Shown here: piece by piece, positions 1-13,436 of the stretch
Layout: each line of letters starts with the position of its first letter
How positions within the stretch are numbered: position 1 is the first letter of the stretch
Source: Echinococcus granulosus
Lineage: Eukaryota > Platyhelminthes > Cestoda > Cyclophyllidea > Taeniidae
Assembly (NCBI RefSeq): GCF_000524195.1
Contig: NW_020170473.1
Span: 95,292-159,291 of the forward strand
Direction of reading: 5' to 3'
Length of the DNA stretch: 64,000 bases
The notes under the pieces: model-generated
Database searches by the model: none
The model's input: only the letters and a program-made list of their open reading frames with translations
What the model was told of the DNA's origin: nothing
Made by a program: the position numbers and the translations under genes

Positions 1-3000
1 CGTGGTACACGTTGAAAAATCGATAAACAGTTCACCCACCCACCAGCTTGCAGCCATAGGAAGTGCTTCTTTTAGCTCCCTGGTCTGCACGATTGGCGGG
101 CAGGTCAGCTATCAGTCGCACTACGCAACGGAGCCAAACGTACTTACTAACGCATACGCACCGAAAAGGCCAACCCCATGCGCTTTCTGCGCAGAACACT
201 GCCTCTCCCTCTCCCCTCGCATTTCTACTTTCTCACTGCCTTCCGCCTTGATAAGGAGGGAACTTCTTCGATCGTTTAATATATTACAAAACCTTTTAAA
301 TTCTTTATAAACTATTCCCCTTAAAAGGATTTTGGATGTTCATTGTCTATTTTCTCCAATACACAGTTGATGGGCATATCTTCATTCAAGTTTTTGGGTG
401 TTCTATTGAGTCTAGGCTGAAGGCCATAGCGACTATAAATAACACAATGGCGCAATCAAGTGCGTTGGTAAATGGACTACTGGAAATGCACTGAAGATCA
501 TTGGTTTGCAAATATTGCTAATGCTCAAATGTGGAGGTAACCGCGGGTTCATAATTTTTGGGGAGTAGCTGGACCGCTACATTGGTGGCAACACAATAAA
601 AGGCATATGACATTAACAACTGCGTCTAGGGTGGTTCAAAATAGAAAAGGGACAAGAAGACTGTCTCCAATATTTCTTGCCGGCATGTTTCCAGATCTCA
701 ATAAGGTAAGGACAAGCCAGATAAACGATTTAGCTGAGGCCTTTATAGAAACAAATCGCACTAATACCTCAGAGCACTCCATATTTTAAGGAGGATGTAA
801 TGAGAGAAAATCTACAGAAATTAAATGATTTTGATAGACCCGATTACTGTTGCGATAGCTAATGTAGAGGTGTAACGACTGGGAAGGTACTTGGGGGAAG
901 GGGAAATATGACGCAGTTGTCACGTTGGTATCCCGTGTGGGTATCAATCACTTGTGCTGTATTTGTGCATGTTTACACCCAATTGAAAGTCATCTTGAAC
1001 GTGTTTGATGTTGAGTGTGGGCTTTGCAGTTATCCCTTGTAAAGCTTCATTTAGGATTTCTTGCCCCCATAACTCGCGTATCTACAACCTTGACCAGCTG
1101 TTTGAAAATAAGTTTTGTTTTTAGATGTGATAGAAACCTCATAAGCCGTCAATGTCACAGTTGCTGAACTTACCGACCAAGCATGTGTTCACAAACGTCA
1201 CCGCCTTCGATATGACCGTTCGTTCATTAACAGCATCACGTGTTTGTGACACCCCAGTTCTCATACCCAAGCCCCGCATCAGACATACGTGGCACATTAA
1301 AATGAACAAGGAATGAACTGCACGGAGAATGATAAATTAGGCAAAAACTTTAGTGACATAGTAAAATAATGAAATATTTGACCAGGTGGGCTTGAATTCC
1401 TTTTCGTCGACTTTTACTCAATCGGCAATGCAGTTTACAAGCATGAAAAATGATGACAGGAGAAGACCTTCAAGTCCTTCACTATTAATAGACGATATCA
1501 ATTTTTTTCAGCACTGGAAACAAAATTGCCTGCAAAGGTTGTAGCGACAGATAGTGCGTGGGTTGGCTGCTGAAGCGCAAGTCTTGACCCTGTTCTGCCA
1601 CAGAGGCACTGACACTGCTAAGGCAAGAAGAGAACCTTGGAATTTCTTGTTTCACCAGTTGAATTCTCGTGGTTAGAAGCATCTTCAATCAAAATATAGA
1701 GTAAAAACTGAGGATGGGAGTGAAGGACCCCGAGACTTCCCTGCAGACGATTGAAGACATTAGACTAGGGTAGAATATCTACTGATAACATAGAGAAGGG
1801 CTAAAGGGCCGTCTGGCAGCGGCACAATGGTCGAGACCCAAAGTGCTCTCTTCACCAAAGCCGAAAGTCAAACAACCAACATATTACAATATTACAATCT
1901 GTTCATTACCGATCTTTCTAGTGTTTCGGGTGATTTGATATTAATCAAGAACGATTGAGTTTTGTACGATTGTTTTAGCTTATGGCTGACATACATTGGA
2001 AACGCGAATTAGTTTATTTAAGTATACAACAGATAAATTAATGAAGTCTGTAAAATGTAGATCCTTTACAAAATTGTACACAAAAAGTGATTGTATGTAG
2101 AGCATAATTTTTGAAGGCGTCGGTTTCGTTGGAAAGATTTTACCTGGTCCAATATACTGTTTCCTTAAGGGTGTAAGTTTAAGCGGTCAACCGCGGCGTT
2201 GTGATCTAGCAGCAACAGCAGCGAAATATACCATCTTTCAATGCCCTAGCCTCACATATTCCTGAATGGTTCCAAATGATACAAAAGCTAAAAGTGCAAC
2301 AAAATTAAGTCTCACCCTACTTAAGAAATATTGTCTTCGTAAAAGCTTAGGTATAAATAAAAATTATGGAATTGCTGCTTGCTTCAGAGCTACGACGATT
2401 GCTGATTTAGATTTGAACGGAGAATTATGTGTAAAATTCACAATTTTAACAGGATACGGTTTCTAATTCGGTGGGATTTCGTTCCTGTATTTAAGAAGGA
2501 CCTGAAAGCGACGCAATGTCTGCCAACTTACAAATTTAAAACATCAGCTGGTAAGGTGGGAAACTAGGTATTTCCCCCACAAAATTTGATGAGATGCAAT
2601 TATGGAGTAGTGAATCGTGAATGGATTTTCAGTGGTGGGTGAAAATTGTCCACCTAAACACAAGTATTGAAATGCAAAATGTCTTCTGCTGTGAATATGT
2701 TGGCCTATTATTAGTAGTATTTATTCATATTAACGACTAACTACTGACTTTTGCGTAACAGGTAAGTGTGAATTTAATAAAATCGAAATCCATTGACGTA
2801 CATGTAGCGATGATGAACAGAAGATAACCCAATGGGCAGTGAGTTAGCTAAAAATTCTTGCACGGGATGGAGAAACAATCCTGAATTACCAACATGCCAT
2901 TTGCATTTGAACTTGGTATGCAGCCTCGACACCCACATATGCACTAACGCGAAAGGACCACCAAGTCACATGTCAACGTCGTGATAGCTTACGCCCTCAG

Positions 3001-6000
3001 TCCTCCAGCAAATGCCCATGGCCTTTGCATGGTGCGTAAAAGTTTGGTAGAATCCAAGTCATTCTCAGTGATGAGAATATGGCGTGTGGAAAACTGAAAA
3101 AGAGCTGATTTTAGTTAAATGCAAAGCTAAAGTGATTGGGGTCGTGTTAAGTCAGTCTTACTTGAAGCTCTTTTTCATTGTAGACACTGCCTAAGTAGTT
3201 GAGGATCTGACATGAATTTGTGTTACCAGTACTTTTATCTCCATATTTATCAATCATTGTTTAAAAATTCTCGATACCTTTTAATTGGCTCACCCCTAAA
3301 GGCAATTAGAGGATGACTTGTCTAGCTCCCGTTTCTCAAGGAGCTGCCGTTGAAGTGGATTTCTGGTTTAAAATGAAGAACTAAGTTGGCTGGTGGTTTT
3401 CTAGCCATTACAGAGAGTCGCCAGAATCGACAGTTGTTTTTACAGCAAGATTTATTACTTCAATGAGTTTTATGACAGTTTGGTCTGCCAATAAAATTTC
3501 CTGCTGATTTTAAATTGTTGCGTGGATACCAAAACCTTCATCTCGGTGCTTCAACGTGTAATTCCAATGAAACCTACTTTAGATTGCAAGATTTAGATCA
3601 GCATAAAATGAGAAAGCATACTGAGCATGATCAGATTCGCATCCGAATTGGCTGTAAAGATTATTTTTCTACGTATATAACTAATAGCAGAGTTATCATG
3701 GTGGCACGGAAGGGTTGAAAAACTAGGAGCATAGGGGCAATTATTAAAGTCATAATGCTAGAAAATGGTTAACGGGAGTTATTTTAAATCCATCCTGATC
3801 CATGTCTGACACACCTTTGTATTTCCCTCAATAAAGCTAAAAATCTATGTGTAGCCTACTTTTGCCTGTCTCCCAAGTTTTCAAGCAACTCTAAGGGCAA
3901 GCATTCAGCCAGTTCGTATTTTTTTTTATCAGTAGAAAATTTAGAGTAGGCAAATAATCATCGATAGAAGCTCAGCAAACTAAGGTATCTCTAATCAAAT
4001 GCGATAACAGAGTTTGCTATTGTAGCACATTTGGAATCTGGGATGACACCATGGCAAGTAGGAACGGCCAAATGGAGTTTCATTGTAAAAAAGGTCCCCT
4101 AAAACTGAGCGTATCGCTAAAAAAAATATGTACTGCAGTTTTACTGAAGGATTTTGTCGTTTTTTGAGTCCTTTTTTTCTTGAATTTGTTCGAACTATGA
4201 GGCTACACTCAATTATGTTCTTGACATTTTGCTCACGGACTTCGTGCTGCATGACTTCCTCGGTCCCTTGGCATTACTTGCCGCCTCTTTTTACCTGTGT
4301 GAGTGCTTGCGTGCCTCCAGCATTCAAATACATGTACCGGGGAAGCGAAATGCATATTAAGGTGTAAATTCAGCATTACCGGATGAAACATGAACCAATT
4401 TCTTGCGTTGGCTCGATTTTGTTTTAAAATGTTCTGGCTTTACGTTCTTTCAAAATGGGTTCTGCTTTGAGCATGCTCTCAACTTTCACCTTTGGAAAAC
4501 CTCAAGAAAGCGGACTACGTTTACAGAAATAAATTTAGCCTGAATTAAAAAACGTTTAGGGTGCATTTATGAGTCAACTGAGAGACTGATCATTCCCGCT
4601 GCTCTTAATTTCCACTAGAGGAATAGAAATGTCAAGTTATACTTTTTTAGTGCACCAAGCAGAAATTACCCCGATCTAAGATGGGAAGTAAATTAGTGTT
4701 CGTCGCCGTTGTCCCCTTAATTAACACGATTGTTATAAACGTCTCATATAAGTAACGTGAATTCGTCATCAGTTTACCATAACTGATTGCAGTAAAATGT
4801 GTCCCATACAGGTTGGTTTGATTTAGAATAATAATATCAAGTGTGAGCTGTTTTTTGGCCTGAAGACAGTTATACACTTTTCTCATTTTTCCAGGAGGAA
4901 AAACTTTAAAAAGAAGGTGTCTTTTGTGGGCAGTTTGAAGAAAGCTAAAGATATATACACACCTTCCGACTATCACTACTTTCCTTTTTTTCAGAACAAG
5001 CAATTCCAAATATGCTCTTCAGAGTCTGGTTAAACTAAGCCTACGAGACATCGGGAAGAGAAGAAGGGGAAAAACTAACTTTTTAAGCATCTCAACTAGG
5101 ACAGACAGTTGATCGTGAGCTAGAAATAGATTCCATGTATGCGCAAATGGGACCAATGAGAGGCGAGTGCGGAGGCATGGGCATAATAGAGCGAAGTGAA
5201 ATATACGCCCCGCCGACCAAGTTAACACTTCATTGCTTTAAGTTTTTGCGCCTCAGCAAAACAGCGCGAGATGGAGAACAATGCAATCATTGCTTTTTTT
5301 CCACAAAAACCGTAAGCGCTTAATGCAAAGGCACTAGAGGCATACAAAACTTCAATGCGAAAATGACGTTGGTCTCTCTGCGAGGGAGTAGACTTTGTCC
5401 CGACATTCTCCCATTTTATAAATATTCAATAACCATTAACCTGACCGTAACTGTAAGACGTGAATTCTGTCCATTTTCGAGACTCAAAAAACATTGTTGA
5501 ACCGGTTTAGGGCGGCCTTTATCTTGGTAGCTAGAGTGGGATAAATTTTCGACATAGTGGGAAGTTGTTTTTAGCACACCGCTCTCATTGGGCGACGAGC
5601 ACAACTTCGAGCAGACATCCTGGACGAGCCTGGTGCTCCACTGCTTCCTGGATGTTCCAAGGTGTGACTACAGTTATGGTAGGTTGGAAGTGTGCCTACA
5701 TCGACGCACAGACTTACAACTGAATGGCTGTCTTTGAAACATTAAAAACATTCAAATGTCTTATTGCTGGCAGCTAGGCGTTTCATCACCGCACTAGGTT
5801 ATGCCTCAAATTTCAGTGTTGGTGTTTCTTGTTCATCAACAGTGCCTCCCGTCATCTTGGCTAAGGGTGTATGGACTGACCTGAGAGATGTGAATCGCTC
5901 AATAGCAATAGGACGTGCCACCACGGTAGCATCCTCCCTATCGCATACATGAATTTGAGTCTCTGATTACCTCAAAAAACCTTCATAATACCATTGAGTA

Positions 6001-8560
6001 AGACGATAAGTGCATCCGATTGTTCTGTGATTAATTTATTAGGATGATCGTACTACCTTATTTTTCAATTAAGCATATTTTTGCTACATTACTAACTATC
6101 AGGTTAAATAGAGACCACTTATAGAAACTTTTTGCTATTCTCACAAATAGTATGGAAATGATTTTAAGCAAGGCAAAGTAGTTTTGTCCAAATAATTATA
6201 TTTATTCTGTTACGCATTTTTTAAACAACATTTCCGCTGGATTAGCCACAATACGACGGTTTTAAATGTTAGAAATCGCAGATAAAGGGACGCCCATTTC
6301 TAAGGAAACTGTTTTGGTCATTAACAACACAAGGAGTACAAGGAATAAGTACAAGTTGCAAGCATTTCAAATATGTTGAAGACATTGAATATCTGCTGAT
6401 CAGGCTGCGACTTTACAGCGCATGCTGCCCCTCCAAAATGAGCCGATTTTGATGGCTGGGACTTCTACGTTGCATGGCATAAAGAAAGCCTATTGAAGGG
6501 TAGGCAACATTTTGGCCTGATGATTTTTGTATGAAAAACAGGTAAAAATACTGAATCCACACAGAGGTCAGGAAGTTTCACAGATTGAAAATCGAGTCCT
6601 GGGTTATTTCAAGTCAAATATTAGGGAGCCGAGTTTGTTGGAAACTACCGGTACCATTAAAAGCCGATTGGAATAGATTAGATTGACATGCCCTGGAAAG
6701 AGAGGAATGGTGACGAGGCGCCACCAATTTGTACAACGTACTAATGGGCCGGAAATGCAATGCCTGCTGTACGGGTGCCACTACGGAGAGGCGCCAGTGC
6801 CACACCAGCATCCGTAATCACTGCACCATCGCCATCTCGCCCGGCGTCGGAAATAAGTAAATTAATTTCAACCGCAACATTGCACTGTGCTGTAAAATTC
6901 CACTTTCTTTTTCTTTCTAATCTTAAGGCAAAATACAACCATTTTGGGACTGAGTTGTAGGTCAGTGTTTCAATTGAATTCGCTACAATGAGCTTACGCA
7001 ATTTTTGAGAACAACGCCCGGATTATATTTGGCTAGCTGGCCTCATCGTCATGATCTGTGCTGTTTGTGAGAGAACAGCTAGTGGTAACACAATAGCTTG
7101 CTATTTTGATAGACACCAACTAACTGTTGTTTTTTTGAAACAGCATTTATGCTATGCAAGCCAATAAAAGGTTTGAATCCACATCTCCTTGTGCTGGAAT
7201 AATCGTGCAAATTTACGTCCTCTGCCTTCTTTGGTATTTTGGCTGGAGTTGAGACTCAGTCTGAAGAATTAAAGGCGTCGGTGAGCCTAAACCAGACAAG
7301 ACAAATGGAGATCGCTTCAAAAGTAGATATGCTGGGAGTGGTCTGGTGAAAGGTCTACTTAGCTATTTCTGACTCAATCCATTGTGATCATATGCGCTCC
7401 AAATAACGTGTGGGCCTGTTGATTCTAAAAAACATCTTGACCATAACTATTGTAAGGCAGCGAAATGTGCCTTGCACATTCTAATCAAATGGTCCATTCC
7501 TTACAAAAATTTCGGTATATGACATTGAACACAATCAAGTTTTTACACCATCACCTCATCCCGCCACCCAACACGCGCATTCAGTCACGACCGACATCAT
7601 GACAATTTAATCATTCGTGATAGCTCCAGGCGTGATTCGCAGAGGTGAAAAACATGTTTTCAGTATTACCAAATGAACAAACAGGCAGAAAATCAGTGGG
7701 AAAGAGACAAAGGGATGCAAGTATTTGAGAATATTCGCACTGCGTCAGACATTTAAACGCACAGTTTAAGCATTTGTATATTTTTTCACCTCGACTAACA
7801 CTGTAGCTGAGTGTAGCTGGTCTAGTGTTTAGTGGGGGAAAGCTCTCTTCAAGTTGTTAGTTGAATGGTGATAAACCGTGCTTTGAGAGGTAACATTACA
7901 AAGAAGGGGTTTTTTAACCTTCTTTGAAATAATCAAAGTTCAGGCATAAAAACTGCTGCCACTACCACTTGAATTGGGTTTTAAAGCCGTTTCTACTTAG
8001 ATTGATGCCACTCCTGACGCATGCGCTGCTCTGGAAATGGCGTTAAGTTTTTATTGGATACAGGAACGCCTATTTGTAACCGGGTTATTCACTGTTCGCT
8101 GCGTTAGAAAGATTGGCCAAAAAGTTTTAGCCATTTAAAGTCTTAAAGTGAAGTCTCATTCGACAAAGGGGACTCCGCAATCGCCCCCAGTGCCACGGTA
8201 CTCTCACCGATAGCACCCTTTTCCCGACTCATTCCCCACCGATGAGTCAAATATGCCATCCCAGAGTACAGATCTCCGAGCTATAATGCAGTCGTGATGG
8301 TATTCGAATAACAACTACCCAAAGGCCCCCGCCGTAGCAGCCAAGGGTGAAAAGGTGTGTTCATAAAACCGAATTTATTCTACCAGTTTTCTGAGCGTTT
8401 GCAGTGGATGAAATGGAAGAGGAGAGGTGGAAAGAAAAAACAGGAAACGAACGAAGGACAGCGTAGTAAGAGATAGGGGAAGTGCAGACACGGCCGTCAA
8501 TATTGCTACTGCGATCGACACCGCAAACAATCGACCAACGAATGTCTGGGCAAGTACATT
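1..8560. other. Intergenic DNA, no supported gene
   Basis: This AT-rich stretch has only short open frames without recognisable domains, splice-consistent chaining or coding-like third-position bias. The longest is a 102-codon frame at the extreme left edge (2-310, plus). It is locally GC-rich and could be the tail of an exon cut by the window, but it resembles nothing I know. A GC-rich patch at about 6700-6860 might be an old repeat. Since the ATPase gene to the right is transcribed leftward, the right part of this stretch lies downstream of it. Confidence 0.5.
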
Positions 8561-8665
8561 TAAGGCAACGGTTTAAAATTATTGTGAAGACACTAAAGCC
8601 AAATTAGGATGGGGGGGGGAGTAGGAGAATCGTGTCAGGAGCAGTCGAAATGGAGTGCAGAGAAT

Positions 8666-8682
8666 CACACACACACACACAC
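8666..8682. repeat. CA dinucleotide microsatellite
   Basis: An uninterrupted run of about eight CA units. It is followed at 8686-8700 by a small inverted repeat with 7-bp arms around a single G (CACACCT-G-AGGTGTG). It lies downstream of the ATPase stop codon and may be transcribed in a long 3' UTR. Confidence 0.8.
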
Positions 8683-8976
8683 GAGCACACCTGAGGTGTG
8701 TGTGGAAGTGTGACGGAATGTGACCCCAGAATCGCCTTACAAAAATGCAAACGTCCCTAGAGGGAAGGGACATTTCTATCTGTGCTTGTGAAACGCCAGG
8801 ATCGCAAGCTGCGGAGCACACGCAGGCTGATAGGAAGGTGGGGCTCGGTTGCGTACAAATTAGTGAAGGCTACGTAACAAGAGTAATAGTTCGCTTTGGA
8901 AAGGGGTGAGGACACTAAGGGGGGAGGCAATAAGGAGGAAGGGAGAGAGGGAGCGGAAGTGGGAGTTGCGATTTTG

Positions 8977-8982
8977 TTTATT
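8977..8982 (-). promoter_or_regulatory. Possible poly(A) signal AATAAA of the ATPase gene
   Basis: On the minus strand an exact AATAAA occurs 18 nt after the ATPase stop codon. That would give an unusually short 3' UTR, so a later signal (for example the AATAAA near 8373-8378) could be the one used. Position and sequence are seen directly; use in vivo is inferred. Confidence 0.3.
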
Positions 8983-9000
8983 ATCCATCGCAGATAACTA

Positions 9001-12000
9001 CTAGTAGTACGTCTCCCGTTCCACCCAATTGCCCGGAGGGAGAGTTCGAAGGAGCTTCTTTCGCACCTCATCGAAAATGAAAATTGACACACTGAAGGGC
9101 AGAGCCGGCAGCCACCATGTCCATCTGAAAACAAGGGGAGCGGTTAGGGGATCGATACAAATGGGGAGGATGCGCAAAGACTCACCGAAGAGGCATCATT
9201 CTCAGACCGTGCTCAAGACCCGGACAGTAAGAGAGGAAGATGGCCAGTGTAGTCTCGAAGAAGAGACCAAAGGTAAGGTGGTGGTTCCACATGCCCTGTT
9301 GGAAGATGGAGTTCTTCCGGGTCTTGCAGATGAGTAAATCCGTCCACTGGACAATGACGATGGAGGCAAAAAAGGCCGTGTGACAGGTGTACTCCAGACG
9401 CTTGCGCTGCGTGTACGTCCATTCCTGGCCGTAGGAATCGGCAACATCATTGATGGCTGGGGAGTCCCACTGTTTGCGCAGACCCAGTAGGCGGCTCGGC
9501 CAAAAACCATTTTCTGCCATAATGACGAAGTAAACGAAGAAACCGCCCGAGGCCTGAATCATGCCAATCTGGCCATAGGCCATAGAGATGAGACGTTCGT
9601 TCACCAACTTGTCACGGAAGGGGTCGCGTGGCATACGCTTCATGATGTCGCTTTCGGCCTCCTCGTAGGCTAGCGAAATGGCCGGCACCATATCTGTGCC
9701 TAAATCGATGCACAGAATGGTGATGGTGCCCAGGGGCAGAGGTACATCGGCCAGAATGAAGATTAGGAAAGGCGTGATCTCAGGAATGTTGGAGGTGAGG
9801 GTATAGGCGATGGATTTCTTCAAGTTGTCGAAGATGATACGCCCCTCCTCCACACCCGTGACGATGGAGGCAAAATTATCGTCAAGGAGGATCATATCAG
9901 CTGCCTGTTTGCTCACATCACTACCCGTGATACCCATGGCGACACCGATGTCAGCCTTCTTCAAGGCAGGTGAGTCGTTGACACCATCTCCAGTGACAGC
10001 GACAATGGCACCCATTCGCTGGAAGCCCTCGACAATGATTAGTTTTTGCTGTGGTGAAGTACGAGCGAAGACAATCTCGGAGTGGTTCTCGAGGATCTCA
10101 TCGATCTGAGCGGGTGTCATATCGCGCAGATCGGAGCCATGAACGACGCAGGCACTAGCCTCACGAGGATTCACTTGGTTTACGGGGACTCCTCGCTCCG
10201 CCGCAATGTCTTCCACAGTCTTGTTTCCGTCGGAGATGATGCCCACACCCTTGGCAATGGCCTTAGCGGTAATGGGGTGGTCGCCCGTCACCATAACCAC
10301 TTTAATACCGGCGGAGCGGCACTTGGAGACGGCGTCAGGCACAGCAGCACGAGGCGGATCAATCATTGACATAAGACCCACAAAGCGCATTCCTTCAATA
10401 GGGAAGTTTTGCTCATCTACGTCAAACTTAAAGCCACTGAAAGAGGGGAAACAGATGTGGAATGAGTACACAAAAAGTAAGAGACTAACAAAGGGTGATG
10501 TATCACATACCGAGGGAATTTGTCAGCAGGGAGACGGAGGTCGCAGAAGCCAAGAACACGCTCCCCAATACCACCAAGTTCGAGGTAAGCGTTGTTGAAA
10601 CTCTCACGCCACTGGTCGTCCATATGCAGTTCTTGACCCTCCATCAGGATGGTGGAGCAACGATCAAGGATACGCTCGGGCGCACCTTTCATCACCACGA
10701 GGTAGCGCTCATCCCCATCGCTGGTCTGATGTACACTCACCTGGTACTTATTGGTTGAGTTAAAGGGAATTTCTGCCACCTTGGGGTTGTCCGCACGGTA
10801 CTTGGTCACTCCACCAATCGACAGTTCGACGCACTTAAGCAGAGCTGACTCTGAGGCGTCACCATTACACTCACGTTTGAGCACAGGTTTGTTTTCCTCT
10901 CCTGGTTTGAACTCCGCACGGTTACACAACATGGCGATACGCGAGAGAGCCATCCATGTGGAAGAATCCCGGCTATAATTAGCAGCTGAATAGGAACAAT
11001 GCACATACGAGTTAAAGACACACGGAGGCTAGGACCCCGAACAGCCTACTACTACGCGACTAGAGCGCACAACTTACGTGCTAAAAAAAGCCATAAAAAG
11101 AGAAGAAGATTTATGAGATTAAATGTGGTATACGGGGAAGCAGAAGATGAGCTTACTGGACTGGTCGTCAGAAGTGTCAGCCTCGAAGATCTTGTTGTCG
11201 AACCACATATGGGCGACAGTCATGCGGTTTTGGGTGAGCGTGCCGGTCTTATCCGAACAGATGGTGGAAGTGGAGCCGAGGGTCTCAACAGCCTCGAGGT
11301 TCTTCACCAGGCAGTTCTTGCTCGCCATGCGCTTGGCCGTAAGAGTGAGACAGACGGTGACAGTGGCGAGGAGACCCTCGGGCACGTTGGCCACGATGAT
11401 ACCGATGAGGAAAATGACCGCATCGAGCCAGTAGTAGCCAAGGATAAAGGCGATGATGAAAAAAGTAACGCCGAGGAAAACGGCCACACCAGTGATAATG
11501 TGGATGAAGTGGGCGATCTCGCGCGCAATTGGAGTGGCCCCCATCTCGAGACCCGAGGCGAGGTTAGCAATGCGACCCATGACGGTTCGATCACCGGTGG
11601 CTACGACCACACCGCGGCATGTGCCCTCCACGGCGTTAGTGGAGAAGAAGGCGAGATTCTTCGTCTCTAACGGGTTCTCATTGGTGTACTCCGCCGTGCG
11701 AGTCTGCGGTTCCGACTCTCCTGTCAGCGCTGAGTTGTCCACCTACTCCAGAAAAAGCAACGGTAGGGTGGGAACTTTTGCTACACTGGAAAATAGATCC
11801 ACAAAAACGCGTACCAACGTATGTGCGCAGTACAAGCACATTCAAGAAGTCGTAAATTTGGGGTCAGTGCTCCCGTTGACCACCCTACATCAGTAAAGTA
11901 AGCTTAAACCATACTAGCCTAGCTGTATATAACTCACAACACTACCCTGATAGTTGGATAATACAGTAGGGTTAAATAAAAAAACATGAGCTAAATCAAG

Positions 12001-13436
12001 CCGCCAGCCAATCATAGACAAAGAAACACATGGAACAGGTAATCACAGATGACAAAAAAAGGACAAACAATCACAGGCCTAAGTCAATCAAGGAGGCGTT
12101 TCATTGATGTTCCCGAACTCGGTAGCAATCGTTTTGGCGACGAATGTATTATTTTCGAACCAAGCAAGTGAGTGCAGAATGTGGATTATGTAATTGGGAG
12201 GCGCCGAGCGTTTTGCATAAACAAACACGCGTTCTCCTGGTGACCGGAAGTGATGAATTTTGTTGTTTGCATGGGGAATTCGTGCGTCGCTTTCAACGCC
12301 TAGGGAGGCCATTTGTTTATAAAATGCGTACACACATACAAACATGTATTCGCGATCACGTATCACCAAAGGAACTAACAAGATCTATGCACTCGCCTTC
12401 AGCTGCATCAGACAGAAATGAAACTTGGCGTGATATTTGGAGGCCAATCATCCAATAAAAAACTCCAATCTCACAAAGAAAGGCATTAGTCAAAACGCAA
12501 AGTACTGCCCAGATAAAATAAAAAACAAGCTCACCTTAAAAGAGCTAGCTTTTATGACACGAATGTCAGCGGGAACACGGTCACCGAATTTAACATCAAT
12601 GATGTCACCGACAACCAGAGCTTCGGCAGGTGCATCGATTCTTTGACCTCCACGAATTACAACGGCGTACTGAAAGAAACCGCGACACTCAAGTTCATCT
12701 CATGGTTAATCACATCAGGCAAAAGCACCGATATGCACTCACTTGAGGGACCAGCTTAGCGAACGATTCCATGATCTTCGACGATTTAGACTCTTGGTAG
12801 TACGAGAAACAGCCCGTAATAACGACGACAGCGGCCAAGACGATACCAAGGTACAACTGTGGGCGAAAGGATATCACTAGTTCAAGTACAACTTGCGCTT
12901 AGCTCACACTTCATATCTCTTAATGGACGTTTAAGTCGAAAATGAAAAGAGAACAGAAATTAACGCACGTTATCATTAGTAGGATTCTCCTGCACACCAG
13001 CAAGAATACCATGAGCGATAAAACAGAGGACGGCACCAATCCATAAAAGAAGTGAAAAGCCACCAAACATGTTCTTGCAAAACTTAACCCACTCCGGAGT
13101 TGTCTTCGGAGGGGTAAGCGCATTGGGTCCATCACGATCTAAACGTGTTCTAAGAGCCGCTAATGCAGCAAGTAAGCATATTTACTTTGCTTGTTCACTG
13201 GTTAGACCTGTATCAGGATTGGTTCCAAGACGAGCGTAGAGTTCGTCCAAGGAAATCTGATGTTCGTCCATTGCAAGCTCTTGCTTGAGCTCATTAAGGT
13301 CTTTCTTTGTATCTTTCTTGCCGTCCGTGGCATCACGGTACTTGTCACCGCGCTTGAACGGACAGAGTTCAGTAAAGGTCAAAAGGAAACCAGTATTAAA
13401 ATGTCAGAGCTCAGCAAAACTTACTGATTTGCCCAT
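9001..13436 (-). CDS. ATP1A: Na+/K+-ATPase catalytic alpha subunit (P2C-type cation pump)
   Basis: This plasma-membrane pump exports three Na+ and imports two K+ per ATP through a phospho-aspartate intermediate, with a beta subunit as partner. I assembled nine coding exons on the minus strand, in transcript order: 13436-13425, 13352-13186, 13149-12969, 12856-12743, 12669-12535, 11742-11157, 10985-10511, 10436-9186, 9124-9001. All junctions are GT-AG and in phase, totalling 3045 nt, i.e. 1014 residues, the usual family length. The start is the ATG in the 12-nt first exon (MGKS), which joins directly to RGDKYRD. Visible motifs: TGES (about 210-213), PEGLL in M4 (324), the phosphorylation site DKTGT (D367), the nucleotide-site KGAPE (K498), TGDGVND (705-711), M5/M6 cation ligands in SNIPEITP and DLGTDMVPA, and the conserved C-terminal ETYY. 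In the first extracellular loop, the residue matching mammalian Q111 is Leu109, while the N122 equivalent is kept (N120). Intron 2 is only 36 nt. The family call is certain; the symbol is the generic animal one. Confidence 0.97.

Noticed and set aside
2..310. 102-codon frame at the left edge, GC-richer than its surroundings
   Set aside because: No recognisable domain, no splice signals that fit, and it is cut by the window. It could be an exon but cannot be supported.
9202..9510. Overlapping frames on both strands inside ATPase exons, up to 223 codons (e.g. 10999-11670 plus)
   Set aside because: Shadows of the conserved ATPase coding sequence; none has its own domain.
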